The notes: generated by a model not told the origin, from the letters alone. A DNA stretch of 38,964 nucleotides from Ignavibacteriota bacterium (GCA_003158475.1 PMJR01000048.1:25524-64487), one strand, 5' to 3'; positions 1-9,373 are shown, numbered from the stretch's first letter. Made by a program: numbers and translations.

Positions 1-1784
1 GGGAGTTCCTGGTCCTTGTACTGGAGCTGGTAGAGGGTATAATACACCCCGCCCAGCGCCAGGAGCTGCTGGTGGGTTCCCATCTCCCGGATCTCCCCCT
101 TGTGCATGACGATGATCTTCGTGGCAGATTGTATTGTGGAGAGGCGGTGGGCGATGACGATGGACGTCCGGCCGAACAGGAGCTTCTTGATCGCCTCCTG
201 TATCAGGAGCTCCGTTTCCGTGTCGACACTGGAAGTGGCTTCGTCGAGCACGAGTATGCGCGGCTGGAACGCGAGCGCACGGGCGAACGAGATGAGCTGT
301 TTCTGGCCCACCGAGAGGGTCGCGCCCCGTTCCTTCACCTCCGCATGGTACCCTCCCGGAAGTTGCTCGATGAATCTGCTTGCCCCGACCACGCGCGCGG
401 CAGCCCTGACGCGTTCGTCGCTGATCTCACTGTTCCCCAGGTTGATGTTCGTCGTAATATCACCCGAAAACAGAAACACATCCTGGAGCACGACGGCGAT
501 ATGTCTGCGGAGGTCCGCCTGGGGGACATTCCGGATGTCGACGCCGTCGATGAGTATCTCCCCCTTCTGGACATCGTAGAGGCGGCTGAGGAGGCTGATG
601 ATCGTGGTCTTCCCGGCCCCCGTGTGCCCGACGAACGCCGCGGTCTCACCGCCGCGGATCGTGAACGACACGTTCTTGAGAACCCACTCCGGCTCGGCTC
701 CCCCCTCCGGCACGTTGTACGCGAACCAGACGTTGCGGAATTCAATGTCGCCCCGGACGGCCTGAAGCGGAAGGGCCCCCGGATGGTCGGGGATGAGCGT
801 GCTGTCATCCAGGAGCTTGAACACCCGCTCCGAGGAGGCCATGGCCGTCTGCATGATGTTGTATTTCTCGGAGAGATCGCGTATGGGCCTCCAGAACATC
901 TCGTTGAACTGCAGGAACGCCATCACGGTCCCGATCGTCACGCTCCCGCCGATCGTCTCCACCCCCGCGTACCAGATTATCAGTCCGACGGCGATCGCCC
1001 CCACAAGATCGATCCCCGGGTAGAAGAGTGCGTAGTAAAATATTGATTTGATGTTCGCGTCCCGGTGGAGCGCGTTGATTCCCCGGAACCTGTCGTAGGA
1101 ATGCTGTTCCCGGGAGAAGACCTGGTCCACCATCATCCCCGTGATGTGTTCCTGCATGAACGCGTTGATCCGGGCGATCTGTACGCGGACCTCGCGGTAC
1201 GCTTCGCGGGCCTTCCTCCTGAAAAGGAACGTGCCGTAAAAAAGGAGCGGGAGCACGCTGAGAGAGATCAGGGCGAGGCGCCAGTTCATCGAGAACATGA
1301 AATAGAGGATCCCGATGATCGTGAATACATCGCTGAACACCATCACGATGCCCGAGGAAAACATATCGTTCAGCACCTCGACGTCGTTTGTCACGCGCGT
1401 GATGAGACGACCGATGGGGTTCCGGTCGTAGAATCTCAGGCCGAGCCGCTGGAGGTGGGAGAAGATCTCCATCCTCAGGTCGAAGATCGTCCGCTGGCCG
1501 ATCCACTGCGTGAGGTAGGTGTTCAGGTACTGCAGGACGCCGCGGAGGACCATCACGGCGAGGAACAGGAGCGTCGTGCGGAGAAGCCCCGTGGAATCCT
1601 TTTGCGCGATATTGACGTCGACCGCCACCTTGACAAAATACGGGCGGACCGCCTCCATGGCCGACACCACGATGCTGAGCACGATGCCGATCAGAACGTA
1701 CCAGGCATACGGCTTCAGGTAGCGGAGCATCCGCCGCATCAGGTGCGCGTCGTAGGCTTTGCCGAGTATTTCTTCTTCCTGCAT
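1..1784 (-). CDS. ABC exporter half-transporter, canonical-Glu subunit (3' end cut by window)
   Basis: ATP-driven membrane exporter subunit with a fused membrane domain and nucleotide-binding domain, acting in the inner membrane. About 594 residues are visible from ATG 1784 (MQEEEILGKAYDAH) and the frame stays open to base 1, so the C-terminus is missing. The N-terminal ~330 residues are hydrophobic and match the six-helix ABC exporter fold. The ATPase domain shows Walker A GHTGAGKTT near residue 383, signature LSVGQ near 488, Walker B LVLDEATSSVD near 509 with the catalytic Glu, and the switch His in IVIAHR. The signature is LSVGQ instead of LSGGQ. It lies 42 bases after a second half-transporter whose Walker B ends in Asp, which is the arrangement of heterodimeric exporters such as TM287/288 or BmrCD. 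The substrate (drug or lipid) cannot be told. Very likely real. Confidence 0.93.
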   Translation of the reverse strand, partial: MQEEEILGKAYDAHLMRRMLRYLKPYAWYVLIGIVLSIVVSAMEAVRPYFVKVAVDVNIAQKDSTGLLRTTLLFLAVMVLRGVLQYLNTYLTQWIGQRTIFDLRMEIFSHLQRLGLRFYDRNPIGRLITRVTNDVEVLNDMFSSGIVMVFSDVFTIIGILYFMFSMNWRLALISLSVLPLLFYGTFLFRRKAREAYREVRVQIARINAFMQEHITGMMVDQVFSREQHSYDRFRGINALHRDANIKSIFYYALFYPGIDLVGAIAVGLIIWYAGVETIGGSVTIGTVMAFLQFNEMFWRPIRDLSEKYNIMQTAMASSERVFKLLDDSTLIPDHPGALPLQAVRGDIEFRNVWFAYNVPEGGAEPEWVLKNVSFTIRGGETAAFVGHTGAGKTTIISLLSRLYDVQKGEILIDGVDIRNVPQADLRRHIAVVLQDVFLFSGDITTNINLGNSEISDERVRAAARVVGASRFIEQLPGGYHAEVKERGATLSVGQKQLISFARALAFQPRILVLDEATSSVDTETELLIQEAIKKLLFGRTSIVIAHRLSTIQSATKIIVMHKGEIREMGTHQQLLALGGVYYTLYQLQYKDQEL

Positions 1785-1826
1785 GGCCCGTTTGTCCGTT
1801 GGTTGTTCCGCTCCGGGGGCAATCGC

Positions 1827-3587
1827 TCAGAGTTGTTCGAGCTCTTCCTCGAGGAGCTGTTTCCGGTGGAGCTCTGCGTAGATGCCGCCGAGGGCGACGA
1901 GCTCGTCGTGCGTCCCCTGTTCCCTGATGGCGCCGCCGTCGAGGACGACGATGCTGTCCGCGTCCTTGACCGTCGATATCCTGTGGCTGATGATGATGCT
2001 CGACCGACCCTTCATGACGCCCCGGAGGCGGCTCAGGATCCCCTCTTCGGTATAGGTGTCGACCGCGGAGAGCGCATCGTCGAGTATCAGGATCGCAGGC
2101 TTCCTCATGACCGCGCGTGCGATGCTCGTGCGCTGTTTCTGCCCTCCGGACAGGGTGATCCCGCGCTCACCGAGGAATGTCTCGTACCCCTTCGGGAAGT
2201 CCGCGATGTCATGCGCGATACGTGCGATCTCCGCCGCCTCGTTGACGTCCGCCACGGTCCCGGCATCCGTGCCGTAGGCGATGTTTTCGGCGATCGTCTC
2301 CGAGAAGAGGAACGTCTCCTGCGGCACGTACCCGATCGCCCCGCGAAGCACTTTCAGCGGGATCTTCCGAACGTCCACGCCGTCGATCAGCAGCTCTCCT
2401 TCGGTGACGTCGTACAGGCGCGGAATCAGATTCACCATAGTGCTTTTCCCCGACCCCGTGTACCCGACGATGGCAAGCGTGCGCCCCGCGGGGATCGTGA
2501 GCGAGATCGCCCTGAGCGCAGGTTGTTCGGCTCCCGCGTGACGGAACGTGACATTCCGGAATTCGATCGTCCCCTTGACGGACGTGATCCCCTCGTCTGT
2601 GACGCCGGTGTCTTTGATTTCGGGTTCCGTGTCCAGTATCCTGCTCAGGCGCGCCATGGAGGCGGCCCCCTGCTGGAGCTGGTTGATCACCCAGCCGAAG
2701 GCGATCATGGGCCAGATGAGCATCACCTGGTACCCGAAGAAGGCGGTGAGCGTCCCTATGGTCAGCCGGCCGTCCATCACGCGCGAGCCGCCGTAATAAA
2801 GCGTGATGACCAGGGAGAACCCTATCAGGAGAAACATCAGGGGCCACATGATGGACTGGACCCGCGCAAGGACGAGGTTTTTCTTCAGGTAGTCCCAACT
2901 CATGTCGCGGAAGAGCGCTGTCTCGTGCTCCTCCCGGACGTATGTCTTGATGACCCGGATACCCGAGAGGTTCTCCTGCGCACGCGTCGTGAGGGCGGAG
3001 TACTGGGCCTGGCGCTCCTCGAATTTTTTATGGACGAGCTTGCCAAGCCGGTACACCGCCAGGGAGACGAACGGAAGGGGAATCAGGGCAAGGAGCGTGA
3101 GCTGCCAGTCGGCGTAGAGCATCACGCCAAGGACCATGACGAACGTCATCAGCGTGTCCGTCGGGTACATGATGCCGGGTCCGAGCGCGTTCCGTACGGC
3201 GCTGATGTCGTTCGTCGCGAGCGCCATCAGTTCGCCGGTGGGGGTGGTCTGGAAATAGGCGAGAGAAAGCTTCTGGATGTGCGAGAGGAAATCGTTCCGC
3301 AGGTCGAACTCGACGTGCCGGGAAACGACGATGATCGTCTGGCGGGTCAGAAACGTGAATATGCCCGCGACGAGAGAGAAGCCGACGACGAGGAATGCAT
3401 AGGTGAGGACTCCCCCTGTGTCGAGCACGCCTGTCTGGAGTCCTGTTTTCAGCTGGTCGATGGCCCGGCCGACAAAGAGGGGGAGGGCAACATTGAACAG
3501 GTTGCTCATCACCACGGTCAGGAGTCCCCACAGAAGCGTGGTCCTGTACCGCGCCAGATACGGACGCAAGCGAAAGAGCGGCTTCAA
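1827..3587 (-). CDS. ABC exporter half-transporter, degenerate-site subunit
   Basis: A 586-residue type IV ABC exporter half-transporter, the likely partner of the gene that follows it. The membrane domain (residues ~15-320) begins LRPYLARYRTTLLWGLL. The ATPase domain has Walker A GYTGSGKST near residue 373, a canonical signature LSGGQKQR near 477, and Walker B LILDDALSAVD near 500. The residue after the Walker B Asp is Asp instead of the catalytic Glu, so this subunit would contribute the non-hydrolysing (degenerate) site. The switch His is kept (IIISHR). With the LSVGQ signature of the neighbour, the two form one degenerate and one competent ATP site, as known for heterodimeric exporters. 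The start lies 3 bases after the serS stop, so translation is probably coupled. Substrate unknown. Confidence 0.93.
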   Translation of the reverse strand: MKPLFRLRPYLARYRTTLLWGLLTVVMSNLFNVALPLFVGRAIDQLKTGLQTGVLDTGGVLTYAFLVVGFSLVAGIFTFLTRQTIIVVSRHVEFDLRNDFLSHIQKLSLAYFQTTPTGELMALATNDISAVRNALGPGIMYPTDTLMTFVMVLGVMLYADWQLTLLALIPLPFVSLAVYRLGKLVHKKFEERQAQYSALTTRAQENLSGIRVIKTYVREEHETALFRDMSWDYLKKNLVLARVQSIMWPLMFLLIGFSLVITLYYGGSRVMDGRLTIGTLTAFFGYQVMLIWPMIAFGWVINQLQQGAASMARLSRILDTEPEIKDTGVTDEGITSVKGTIEFRNVTFRHAGAEQPALRAISLTIPAGRTLAIVGYTGSGKSTMVNLIPRLYDVTEGELLIDGVDVRKIPLKVLRGAIGYVPQETFLFSETIAENIAYGTDAGTVADVNEAAEIARIAHDIADFPKGYETFLGERGITLSGGQKQRTSIARAVMRKPAILILDDALSAVDTYTEEGILSRLRGVMKGRSSIIISHRISTVKDADSIVVLDGGAIREQGTHDELVALGGIYAELHRKQLLEEELEQL

Positions 3588-3590
3588 ACG

Positions 3591-4859
3591 TTATCCTATG
3601 ATTTCAAATCCCGTGTACCTGTGAAGCGCTGCCGGCACGACGACTTTCCCTTCGGGTGTCTGATAGTGTTCCAGCAGCGCGGCGACAATACGGGGGAGCG
3701 CCAGCGCGGAACCGTTGAGCGTGTGAAGGATCTCGGGTTTTCCCCCCCCGTCGGGGCGGAAGCGTATGTTCATCCGCCGCGCCTGGTATGACTCGAAATT
3801 GCTTATCGACGAGACTTCAAGCCATTTCGACTGTCCGGCGGACCAGACTTCCAGGTCGTACTTCTTGGCCTGGGTGAAACCGAGGTCTCCCGCACACATG
3901 AGCAACACCCGGTACCTGAGTCCGAGCTTCCGGATCAGGCTCTCCGCATCCGCCCGCATCTCTTCAAGGTCGTCGTATGACCTGTCGGGATGCACGAGTC
4001 CGACGAGCTCGACCTTGTTGAACTGATGCACCCTGTTGAGTCCCCTCACGTCCTTCCCGTATGAGCCCGCTTCGCGCCGGAAGCACGGAGTGTACGCGCA
4101 GAACCGGACCGGCAACTGCTTCTCCGCGAGTACCTCGTCCCGGTAGTAGTTTGTCACGGGGACCTCCGCGGTCGGCACCAGGTACAGCTCGTCCCGGGGA
4201 ACGACGTACATCTGGTCCTCCTTGTCAGGAAGCTGTCCTGTCCCCGTGGCGCTTGCAACGTTCACCATCAGCGGCGGGCTCATTTCCGTGTATCCCCGCG
4301 TCCGGGCTTCGTCGAGGAAGAAATTGATGAGCGCCCGTTCAAGCTGCGCACCCCGGCCGATGTACACGGGAAACCCCGCGCCCGTGATCTTGGTTCCCCG
4401 CGCGAAGTCGATGATCCCGAGCTTCTCCATCAGCTCCCAGTGCGGTTTGAGCGCAAAATCAGCCTCCGGTTCCTCCCCCCAGGTCGCAACGGGCAGGTTG
4501 TCCGCGGGGGTTTTTCCCGCGGGGACGCTCGCATGGGGCATGTTGGGGATGAGGAGAAGCGTCGCGCGGAGCTTTTCCTCGACAGCACCGAGAGCGGCGT
4601 CGAGTGCCCTGATTTCCTCCGCCACGGTGCGCATCTCCGCAATGAGCGCAGAGGCGTCCTCCCCTTTTGATTTCATCCTCGCGACTTCCGCCGACACGGT
4701 GTTCCGGCGGCTCTTGAGCGTCTCCACTTTCTGCAGGCTCCCCCGGCGCTTCTCATCCAGCGCGAGCACCTCGTCGACAGACGACGCACGCTCTCCCTTC
4801 AGCCGCACACCCGCCCTGACGGCGTCGGCGTGGTCGCGGATGTATTTGATGTCGAGCAT
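3591..4859 (-). CDS. serS: Seryl-tRNA synthetase
   Basis: Charges tRNA-Ser with serine in the cytoplasm. The 422-residue length is normal for bacterial SerRS. Residues ~1-110 form the charged N-terminal coiled-coil arm that grips the tRNA long arm. The class II core follows, with GTGQLPDKEDQMY before the active site, motif 2 as FRREAGSYGKDVRGLNRVHQF (around residue 260) and motif 3 as NGSALALPRIVAALLE near the C-terminus. The start ATG gives MLDIKYIRDHADAVR, the usual SerRS N-terminus. It starts 13 bases after the RmlD-like gene and ends 3 bases before the ABC exporter pair, so it sits inside the long minus-strand operon. Identification is secure. Confidence 0.98.
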   Translation of the reverse strand: MLDIKYIRDHADAVRAGVRLKGERASSVDEVLALDEKRRGSLQKVETLKSRRNTVSAEVARMKSKGEDASALIAEMRTVAEEIRALDAALGAVEEKLRATLLLIPNMPHASVPAGKTPADNLPVATWGEEPEADFALKPHWELMEKLGIIDFARGTKITGAGFPVYIGRGAQLERALINFFLDEARTRGYTEMSPPLMVNVASATGTGQLPDKEDQMYVVPRDELYLVPTAEVPVTNYYRDEVLAEKQLPVRFCAYTPCFRREAGSYGKDVRGLNRVHQFNKVELVGLVHPDRSYDDLEEMRADAESLIRKLGLRYRVLLMCAGDLGFTQAKKYDLEVWSAGQSKWLEVSSISNFESYQARRMNIRFRPDGGGKPEILHTLNGSALALPRIVAALLEHYQTPEGKVVVPAALHRYTGFEIIG

Positions 4860-4872
4860 CGTCCGTTTCTCT

Positions 4873-5841
4873 TCAGTGTTTCCCGCGACCGTGCGGCTGC
4901 CCGGGCACCGGCCCGCTGTCGGCCGCCCTCCGTTTCCCGCGGGAGATCTGGTTCTTGAGCACAGCGAGCCCCTGTTCGATCGTCGAGGGGTGGATGCCGA
5001 GCTCCACCTCGGCTTTCAGCGTGATCAAGCCCGACTTGAGCGGCCGGTGTGCGGGCTGCCGAAGTGAGGCGGTCTTGACCGGAGTGATCAATGAGGCGTC
5101 CAGGTTGAACGCTCGGGCAAGGCGCACGGCGAACTCATGGCGGCTGACGATGTCCCTCCCCGCGATGTTGTAGATGCCGGTCTTGCCGAGCTCCACGCCG
5201 CGGAGCAGGCCGTACGCGAGATCGTCTGCGAGCGTCGGGTTCCCGAACTGATCGTCCACGATCCTGACAGGAGTCTGCTTCTCAAGGCTCTGGATGAGCC
5301 AGAGGGCGAAGTTCTGCTTGACGCCCGGGGCGAACCCGTAGAGAATCATCGTGCGCGCGATGAGATAGTTCATCCCCGATGCCCTGAGCGAGTTTTCACC
5401 CGCAAGCTTCGTCTTCCCGTAGTAGCTGAGGGGCTCCGGCCGGTCGTCCTCCGTGTACGGCCCGTTCTTCCCGTCAAATATGTAGTCGCTCGAGACATGG
5501 ACGATCATCGCGCCGGTACGCCTGGCCGCTTCGATGATGTGCTCGACCCCGCCGACGTTCACTTTCCAGGCTGTTTCCCGCTCGGTCTCGCACGCGTCCA
5601 CGTTCGTGATTGCGGCACAGTTGATGATGACGTCGGGCTCGGAGTGCGCGACGACCTGCCTGACATCTTTCTTCGACGTGATGTCCGCCTGGATGTATTC
5701 GGCCGGTTCCATCGGCCGGACCGGGGTGTTTTCAACCGAAGAGAGCGTCACGGAGGCGGGTGTTCCGCGCACAAGGAACTCGGCGACCTTCTGCCCGAGC
5801 AGCCCGTTGCTCCCGAAGACAAGCACGCGGCGGTCGTTCAT
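4873..5841 (-). CDS. RmlD-like SDR reductase (dTDP-4-dehydrorhamnose reductase family)
   Basis: An extended short-chain dehydrogenase of 322 residues, closest in pattern to RmlD, which reduces dTDP-4-dehydrorhamnose to dTDP-rhamnose. The Rossmann motif GSNGLLG is at residues ~10-16. [13 protein letters not shown] is characteristic of RmlD-like proteins, and the catalytic pair appears as YYGKTK with an upstream [10 protein letters not shown]. The start ATG overlaps the dapD stop by four bases (ATGA), so the two are translationally coupled. No rmlA, rmlB or rmlC is present in this window, so the rhamnose assignment is uncertain. The methionine adenosyltransferase regulatory subunit (MAT2B-like) and other RmlD-fold reductases share these motifs. 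The last ~25 residues are basic and low in structure. Confidence 0.85.
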   Translation of the reverse strand: MNDRRVLVFGSNGLLGQKVAEFLVRGTPASVTLSSVENTPVRPMEPAEYIQADITSKKDVRQVVAHSEPDVIINCAAITNVDACETERETAWKVNVGGVEHIIEAARRTGAMIVHVSSDYIFDGKNGPYTEDDRPEPLSYYGKTKLAGENSLRASGMNYLIARTMILYGFAPGVKQNFALWLIQSLEKQTPVRIVDDQFGNPTLADDLAYGLLRGVELGKTGIYNIAGRDIVSRHEFAVRLARAFNLDASLITPVKTASLRQPAHRPLKSGLITLKAEVELGIHPSTIEQGLAVLKNQISRGKRRAADSGPVPGQPHGRGKH

Positions 5842-6671
5842 CGGAGGGCATCCTCGAGAGCCGTGGCGGCGTCCGTCTTCTCATCGCGGTACTTTATGAG
5901 CACGGGGGTGGCAAGCGAAAGCCGCGCCTTTCGTCCCCATTCGGTGTCGAGCGGACGGCTCCCGGGGACGATGACGGCGTTTTCCGGTATGACAAGGGGA
6001 CTGCTTTTTGTTTTCCTGTAGACCGTCTGCTTCACGGCGTCGTAGACCGCGGTCCCGCCGGTGAGGATCACGCCGGCGGCAATGACGGCTCCCCGGCTTA
6101 CAATGGTCCCTTCATAGATGCCGCAATTGCCGCCGATCAGCACATCGTCCTCGACGATCACCGGCATCGCACCGACCGGCTCGAGGACGCCGCCGATCTG
6201 GGCGGCCGCGCTGATATGCACGCGCTTCCCGATCTGCGCGCAGGAGCCGACAAGCGCATGCGAATCAACCATCGTCCCTGCGTCGACATACGCGCCGGTG
6301 TTGATGTACATCGGAGGCATGCAGACGACCCCCCGCGCAACAAATGCGCCGTCACGTATCGACGAGCCACCGGGAACGAGCCTGATCCCGTCTCCCGCCG
6401 ACAGGCTCTTGAGCGGGAACGTGCTCCGGTCGAAGAAACGGAACCGGCCGTCGATGGAGACGTCCTCGAGCGCACCGAGCCGGAAGCCGAGGAGGATTCC
6501 TTTCTTCACCCAGTGATTGACTTTCCAGGTTCCCCCTGTTTTCTCCGCGGCCCGGATCTCTCCCCGGTTGAGGAAGAACTTGAATTCCGAAAATTTCTTC
6601 AGGGCCCCGTCACGGTCGACCTTCGCCGGCTCCGTGTCGTAGAGCGCTTCTATGTCAGCCTGCAGGGCCAT
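5838..6671 (-). CDS. dapD: 2,3,4,5-tetrahydropyridine-2,6-dicarboxylate N-succinyltransferase
   Basis: Transfers succinyl from succinyl-CoA to tetrahydrodipicolinate in the succinylase branch of lysine and meso-diaminopimelate synthesis. The protein is 277 residues (the family is about 274). It has the N-terminal helical domain, then a left-handed beta-helix of hexapeptide repeats from about residue 100 to 210 ([53 protein letters not shown]). The segment [25 protein letters not shown] is nearly invariant in DapD. The start is 3 bases after the dapA stop and the end overlaps the next gene by 4. It belongs to the dapB-dapA-dapD run; the later steps (dapC, dapE, dapF) are not in this window. 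Confidence 0.97.
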   Translation of the reverse strand: MALQADIEALYDTEPAKVDRDGALKKFSEFKFFLNRGEIRAAEKTGGTWKVNHWVKKGILLGFRLGALEDVSIDGRFRFFDRSTFPLKSLSAGDGIRLVPGGSSIRDGAFVARGVVCMPPMYINTGAYVDAGTMVDSHALVGSCAQIGKRVHISAAAQIGGVLEPVGAMPVIVEDDVLIGGNCGIYEGTIVSRGAVIAAGVILTGGTAVYDAVKQTVYRKTKSSPLVIPENAVIVPGSRPLDTEWGRKARLSLATPVLIKYRDEKTDAATALEDALR

Positions 6672-6674
6672 GGG

Positions 6675-7574
6675 TCAGCGTACGAGCGAGAGCTGTTTCA
6701 GCACCTTCTCGAGTTTCGGGCGGGATCCCTCGCCGAGCTGCGTCAGCGGGAGGCGGTATGTCTCTTCCAGGAGCCCCATCATTGCCATGGCGGCTTTCAC
6801 GGGGATGGGGTTTGATTCGACGAAGTTCACGTTCATCAGGTCGAGCAGGCGGAAGTGCATCTCCCTCGCCCTGGCGAACTTCCCCTTGAGCGCGTACCGG
6901 ACCATCCGGGAGAATTCCTCCGGGACCTCGTTCGCAACGACCGATATGATCCCGTCGGCGCCGAGGGCCGCCAGGGGGAACGTCATGTTATCGTCTCCCG
7001 ACCAGACCCCGAATCCCGCCGGGCGGTGATGAAGTATCTCCATGATCTGCGAGAGGTTCCCCGACGCCTCCTTGACGCCGGCGATAAAGGGGATTTCCTC
7101 GGCGAGGCGGAGCGTCGTTCGCGCTTCGATGTTGGAGGCGGTCCTTCCCGGGACATTATAGATGACGATCGGCATCTCGACCGCGTCCGCGATCGCGCTG
7201 AAATGCTGGTAGAGCCCCTCCTGCGTCGGCTTGTTGTAAAAAGGAGCGACCGTGAGTATCGCGTCCGCACCGCAGCGTTTCGCTTCCCTGGCCAGTGCAA
7301 CGGCATTTGCCGTGGCGTTGCTGCTCGCCCCGCCTATCACCGGGACGCGCCCACGTGTCTGGTCGACGACCATTTCAATCACCTGCGACTGCTCCGCAGC
7401 GGTGAGCGTGGCTCCCTCCCCCGTGCTCCCCACGGGGACAAGGGCCTCCACACCGGCCTTGATCTGCCTGTCAACAAGCTCCCGCAAAACGACTTCATCC
7501 ACCGTGCCGTCTTTTTTGAACGGCGTGACAAGCGCCGTCCCTGTCCCCCGAAAGAGAAGCTTTCTTTTGCCCAT
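6675..7574 (-). CDS. dapA: 4-hydroxy-tetrahydrodipicolinate synthase
   Basis: Condenses pyruvate with aspartate semialdehyde, the first committed step to lysine and diaminopimelate. The protein is 299 residues, a TIM barrel of the DapA/NanA family. The Schiff-base lysine is K168 in FIAGVKEASGN, the catalytic tyrosine is Y139 in IVIYNVPGRT, and the proton-relay threonine is T51 in GSTGEGATL. The frame is open a further 30 codons upstream. I chose ATG 7574 because a GGAGG ribosome site lies a few bases before it and MGKRKLLFRGTGTALVTPF is the normal N-terminus. It follows dapB after 35 bases and precedes dapD after 3. This is the standard biosynthetic enzyme rather than an aldolase paralogue, given its dap neighbours. 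Confidence 0.97.
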   Translation of the reverse strand: MGKRKLLFRGTGTALVTPFKKDGTVDEVVLRELVDRQIKAGVEALVPVGSTGEGATLTAAEQSQVIEMVVDQTRGRVPVIGGASSNATANAVALAREAKRCGADAILTVAPFYNKPTQEGLYQHFSAIADAVEMPIVIYNVPGRTASNIEARTTLRLAEEIPFIAGVKEASGNLSQIMEILHHRPAGFGVWSGDDNMTFPLAALGADGIISVVANEVPEEFSRMVRYALKGKFARAREMHFRLLDLMNVNFVESNPIPVKAAMAMMGLLEETYRLPLTQLGEGSRPKLEKVLKQLSLVR

Positions 7575-7609
7575 GACGTTTCCTCCGGTGGTGCTTTTTC
7601 GCGTGCGAG

Positions 7610-8344
7610 TCATAGCGTGATCACATCGCGCATTGTGTAGAAGCCCCTCTTTCCTTTGAGCCATTCGGCGGCAACGACGGCGCCGAGGGCGAATCCGGAC
7701 CGGTTCTTGGCGGTGTGGACAAGTTCGATCGAATCCGCCTCGGAGTCAAACACCACGGCGTGCGTCCCGGTGACGCTCCCGAACCGGGAGGACGCCACAT
7801 GGAGCTGGTGAGACTTGATCGGGCCATGGGAGGTTTCAGAAAGTATCTCGGTCTTCCGCTTCATCCCCTGCAGGATGGAGGAGGCGATCGTGAGCGCGGT
7901 GCCGGACGGGCTGTCGACTTTGCCACGGTGGTGATGCTCCATCACCGCAGCGTCGTACTGCGTGTACCGGTCCATGAGGTGCGCTGCGTGAGAGACGACC
8001 TGCGCGAATATATTGATGCCGAGGGAGAAGTTCGGGGCATACAGAAAACCGATCTTGTGCTCCTTCACAATTTTCTTCACCTGGTCGAGTTTGTCGTACC
8101 AGCCGGTTGTGCCGACAACGATGTTCTTTCCGCATCCGGCAACCGCCGCGATGTTGTCGATGACAACTCCCGGCGTGGAAAACTCGATGCAGACGTCCAC
8201 CTTTTTGAGCGATTCGCCCGTGAGTCCCACCCCCCCGCTGTTATTGTGCAGGTCAAAGACCTTCGAGACTGTCAGTCCCCTCCCCTTCGCCACCTGCTCC
8301 ACTTCTTTCCCCATTTTTCCGTAGCCTATAAGCGCGATGTTCAT
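7610..8344 (-). CDS. dapB: 4-hydroxy-tetrahydrodipicolinate reductase
   Basis: NAD(P)H-dependent second step of the diaminopimelate pathway. The protein is 244 residues, shorter than the E. coli enzyme (273) but like many other bacterial forms. The nucleotide-binding loop is GYGKMG at residues 7-12. The DapB signature EHHHRGKVDSPSGTA runs from residue 126, with catalytic H128 and K132. GTTGWYDK and APNFSLGINIF are also family hallmarks. I chose ATG 8344 over the upstream start because it has a GGAGG site 6 bases away and begins directly at the Rossmann strand (MNIALIGYGK). It is first of the three dap genes in transcription order, 41 bases after the PfkB-like gene. Confidence 0.97.
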   Translation of the reverse strand: MNIALIGYGKMGKEVEQVAKGRGLTVSKVFDLHNNSGGVGLTGESLKKVDVCIEFSTPGVVIDNIAAVAGCGKNIVVGTTGWYDKLDQVKKIVKEHKIGFLYAPNFSLGINIFAQVVSHAAHLMDRYTQYDAAVMEHHHRGKVDSPSGTALTIASSILQGMKRKTEILSETSHGPIKSHQLHVASSRFGSVTGTHAVVFDSEADSIELVHTAKNRSGFALGAVVAAEWLKGKRGFYTMRDVITL

Positions 8345-8385
8345 GGGTACCTCCAGCGATGGAGTGCCTCCAGTTTCCCCGGCGG

Positions 8386-9336
8386 TTAGCGGGGAGAAAT
8401 CCACTCGTCATCCATACTCCCGGGCATACTCCCGGGCATACTCCCGGGCGTACTCCCGGGAGCCGACGCCGGCCGGGACGCCGCCTGCGCCGCCGTCAGG
8501 TTTGCAAACTCCGCGGAGAGCCTGAGGTCCGACGTCGGGACGAAGCGGTACAGGAAGGCTCCGCCGAACACGTCCCCGAGTCCCGGGCGGTCGGCCGCTC
8601 CCTCCGCCGGGATGCCCGCGATATCGTAGCGCACGACCTTTTTGTGCTCGTTTGTAAAAACCGATGCTCCGCGCGGCCCGCGGGTAATCAGGACGCCGGT
8701 GATCCCCAGTGTCAGGAGATGTCCCGTGAGCTGCCCCTCGGTGAGCCGGTCCACGGTGAGACCGGAGGCTTCCTCCTCGCTGAGCTGCACTGTCGTCAGC
8801 ATGAACGCCCATCGGCGCCACTCGGGGAGCGGCCTCCGGACGCGCTCTCTCCCCTCCCCGATCCCCGTGGTCAGGTTGTGAAAATCCAGATGGATGGGGG
8901 TCTCTCGCGCGCGGACCTCCATCCGGATCTGGTCCAGCGTCTCGAGCGAAATATCCGACCCGGACACCATGTTGATGAGTACACCGTCGGCAGAGAGGTA
9001 TCTCCGTATCTTCTCAAACGGGATCGGAGGGGCGATGTCCTGCGTGCAGGCCACGTGCAATCCTCCTCCCTTCTCGTAGACGTCGATCCGGTTGGTCGGG
9101 CCGTTGAATGTGAACACGCCGGAGGGGTCGACCGCCGGGAACCGTTCGAGCCAGGAAATGAACTTCTCCCCGTCGCCTGCCCCGACCCCGCAGACGGGAA
9201 GCACGGCGTCTTCCTTTCCGGCCAGAGCCCCGATGGCGGCAATCGTGTTGGCTATCCCCCCCCACCTTTCCCGGGGGGGCTCCCCGTCGGGGTGCGCGCA
9301 ATCGATGCAGAGATGACCCAGGACAAGCAGTTTCAT
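8386..9336 (-). CDS. PfkB-family carbohydrate/nucleoside kinase with PGSM repeat tail
   Basis: A ribokinase-fold kinase of 316 residues. The N-terminus MKLLVLGHLCIDC followed by WGGIANTIAAIGAL matches the PfkB first signature (GG.N.A), and GLGDVFGGAFLYRF contains the anion-hole/catalytic Asp of the second signature (usually GAGD, here GLGD). The substrate is not evident. The frame opens at 9408, but ATG 9336 fits the family N-terminus. The last ~30 residues are unusual: SAPGSTPGSMPGSMPGSM, encoded by four tandem 12-base units, then DDEWISPR. That tail lies beyond the normal fold end and is probably disordered. The gene follows purE by 37 bases and precedes dapB by 41, so it is in the same run. 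It has no obvious role in lysine or purine synthesis. Confidence 0.85.
   Translation of the reverse strand: MKLLVLGHLCIDCAHPDGEPPRERWGGIANTIAAIGALAGKEDAVLPVCGVGAGDGEKFISWLERFPAVDPSGVFTFNGPTNRIDVYEKGGGLHVACTQDIAPPIPFEKIRRYLSADGVLINMVSGSDISLETLDQIRMEVRARETPIHLDFHNLTTGIGEGRERVRRPLPEWRRWAFMLTTVQLSEEEASGLTVDRLTEGQLTGHLLTLGITGVLITRGPRGASVFTNEHKKVVRYDIAGIPAEGAADRPGLGDVFGGAFLYRFVPTSDLRLSAEFANLTAAQAASRPASAPGSTPGSMPGSMPGSMDDEWISPR
8413..8460. repeat. Four tandem 12-bp units in the PfkB-like gene
   Basis: Unit CATACTCCCGGG on the plus strand, repeated four times without gaps. Three copies are identical and the last reads CGTACTCCCGGG. On the coding (minus) strand each unit gives Pro-Gly-Ser-Met, or Pro-Gly-Ser-Thr for the variant copy. 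The 12-base period keeps the reading frame, so copy number can change without disrupting the kinase. The unit contains CCCGGG, a 6-base palindrome. Confidence 0.97.
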
Positions 9337-9373
9337 TGAGTGAGGCGTCGATGATTCGCTGACGGACGGGGGG

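Noticed and set aside
1065-3791. 908-codon open frame on the plus strand
   Set aside because: Lies fully antisense to two ABC exporter genes and serS, whose motifs are unmistakable. The translation is rich in Arg, His, Asp and Glu with no family resemblance, as expected from the GC-rich opposite strand.
8413-8460. Possible CRISPR-like array
   Set aside because: Units are 12 bases with no spacers and keep the reading frame of a kinase gene, so this is a coding minisatellite.
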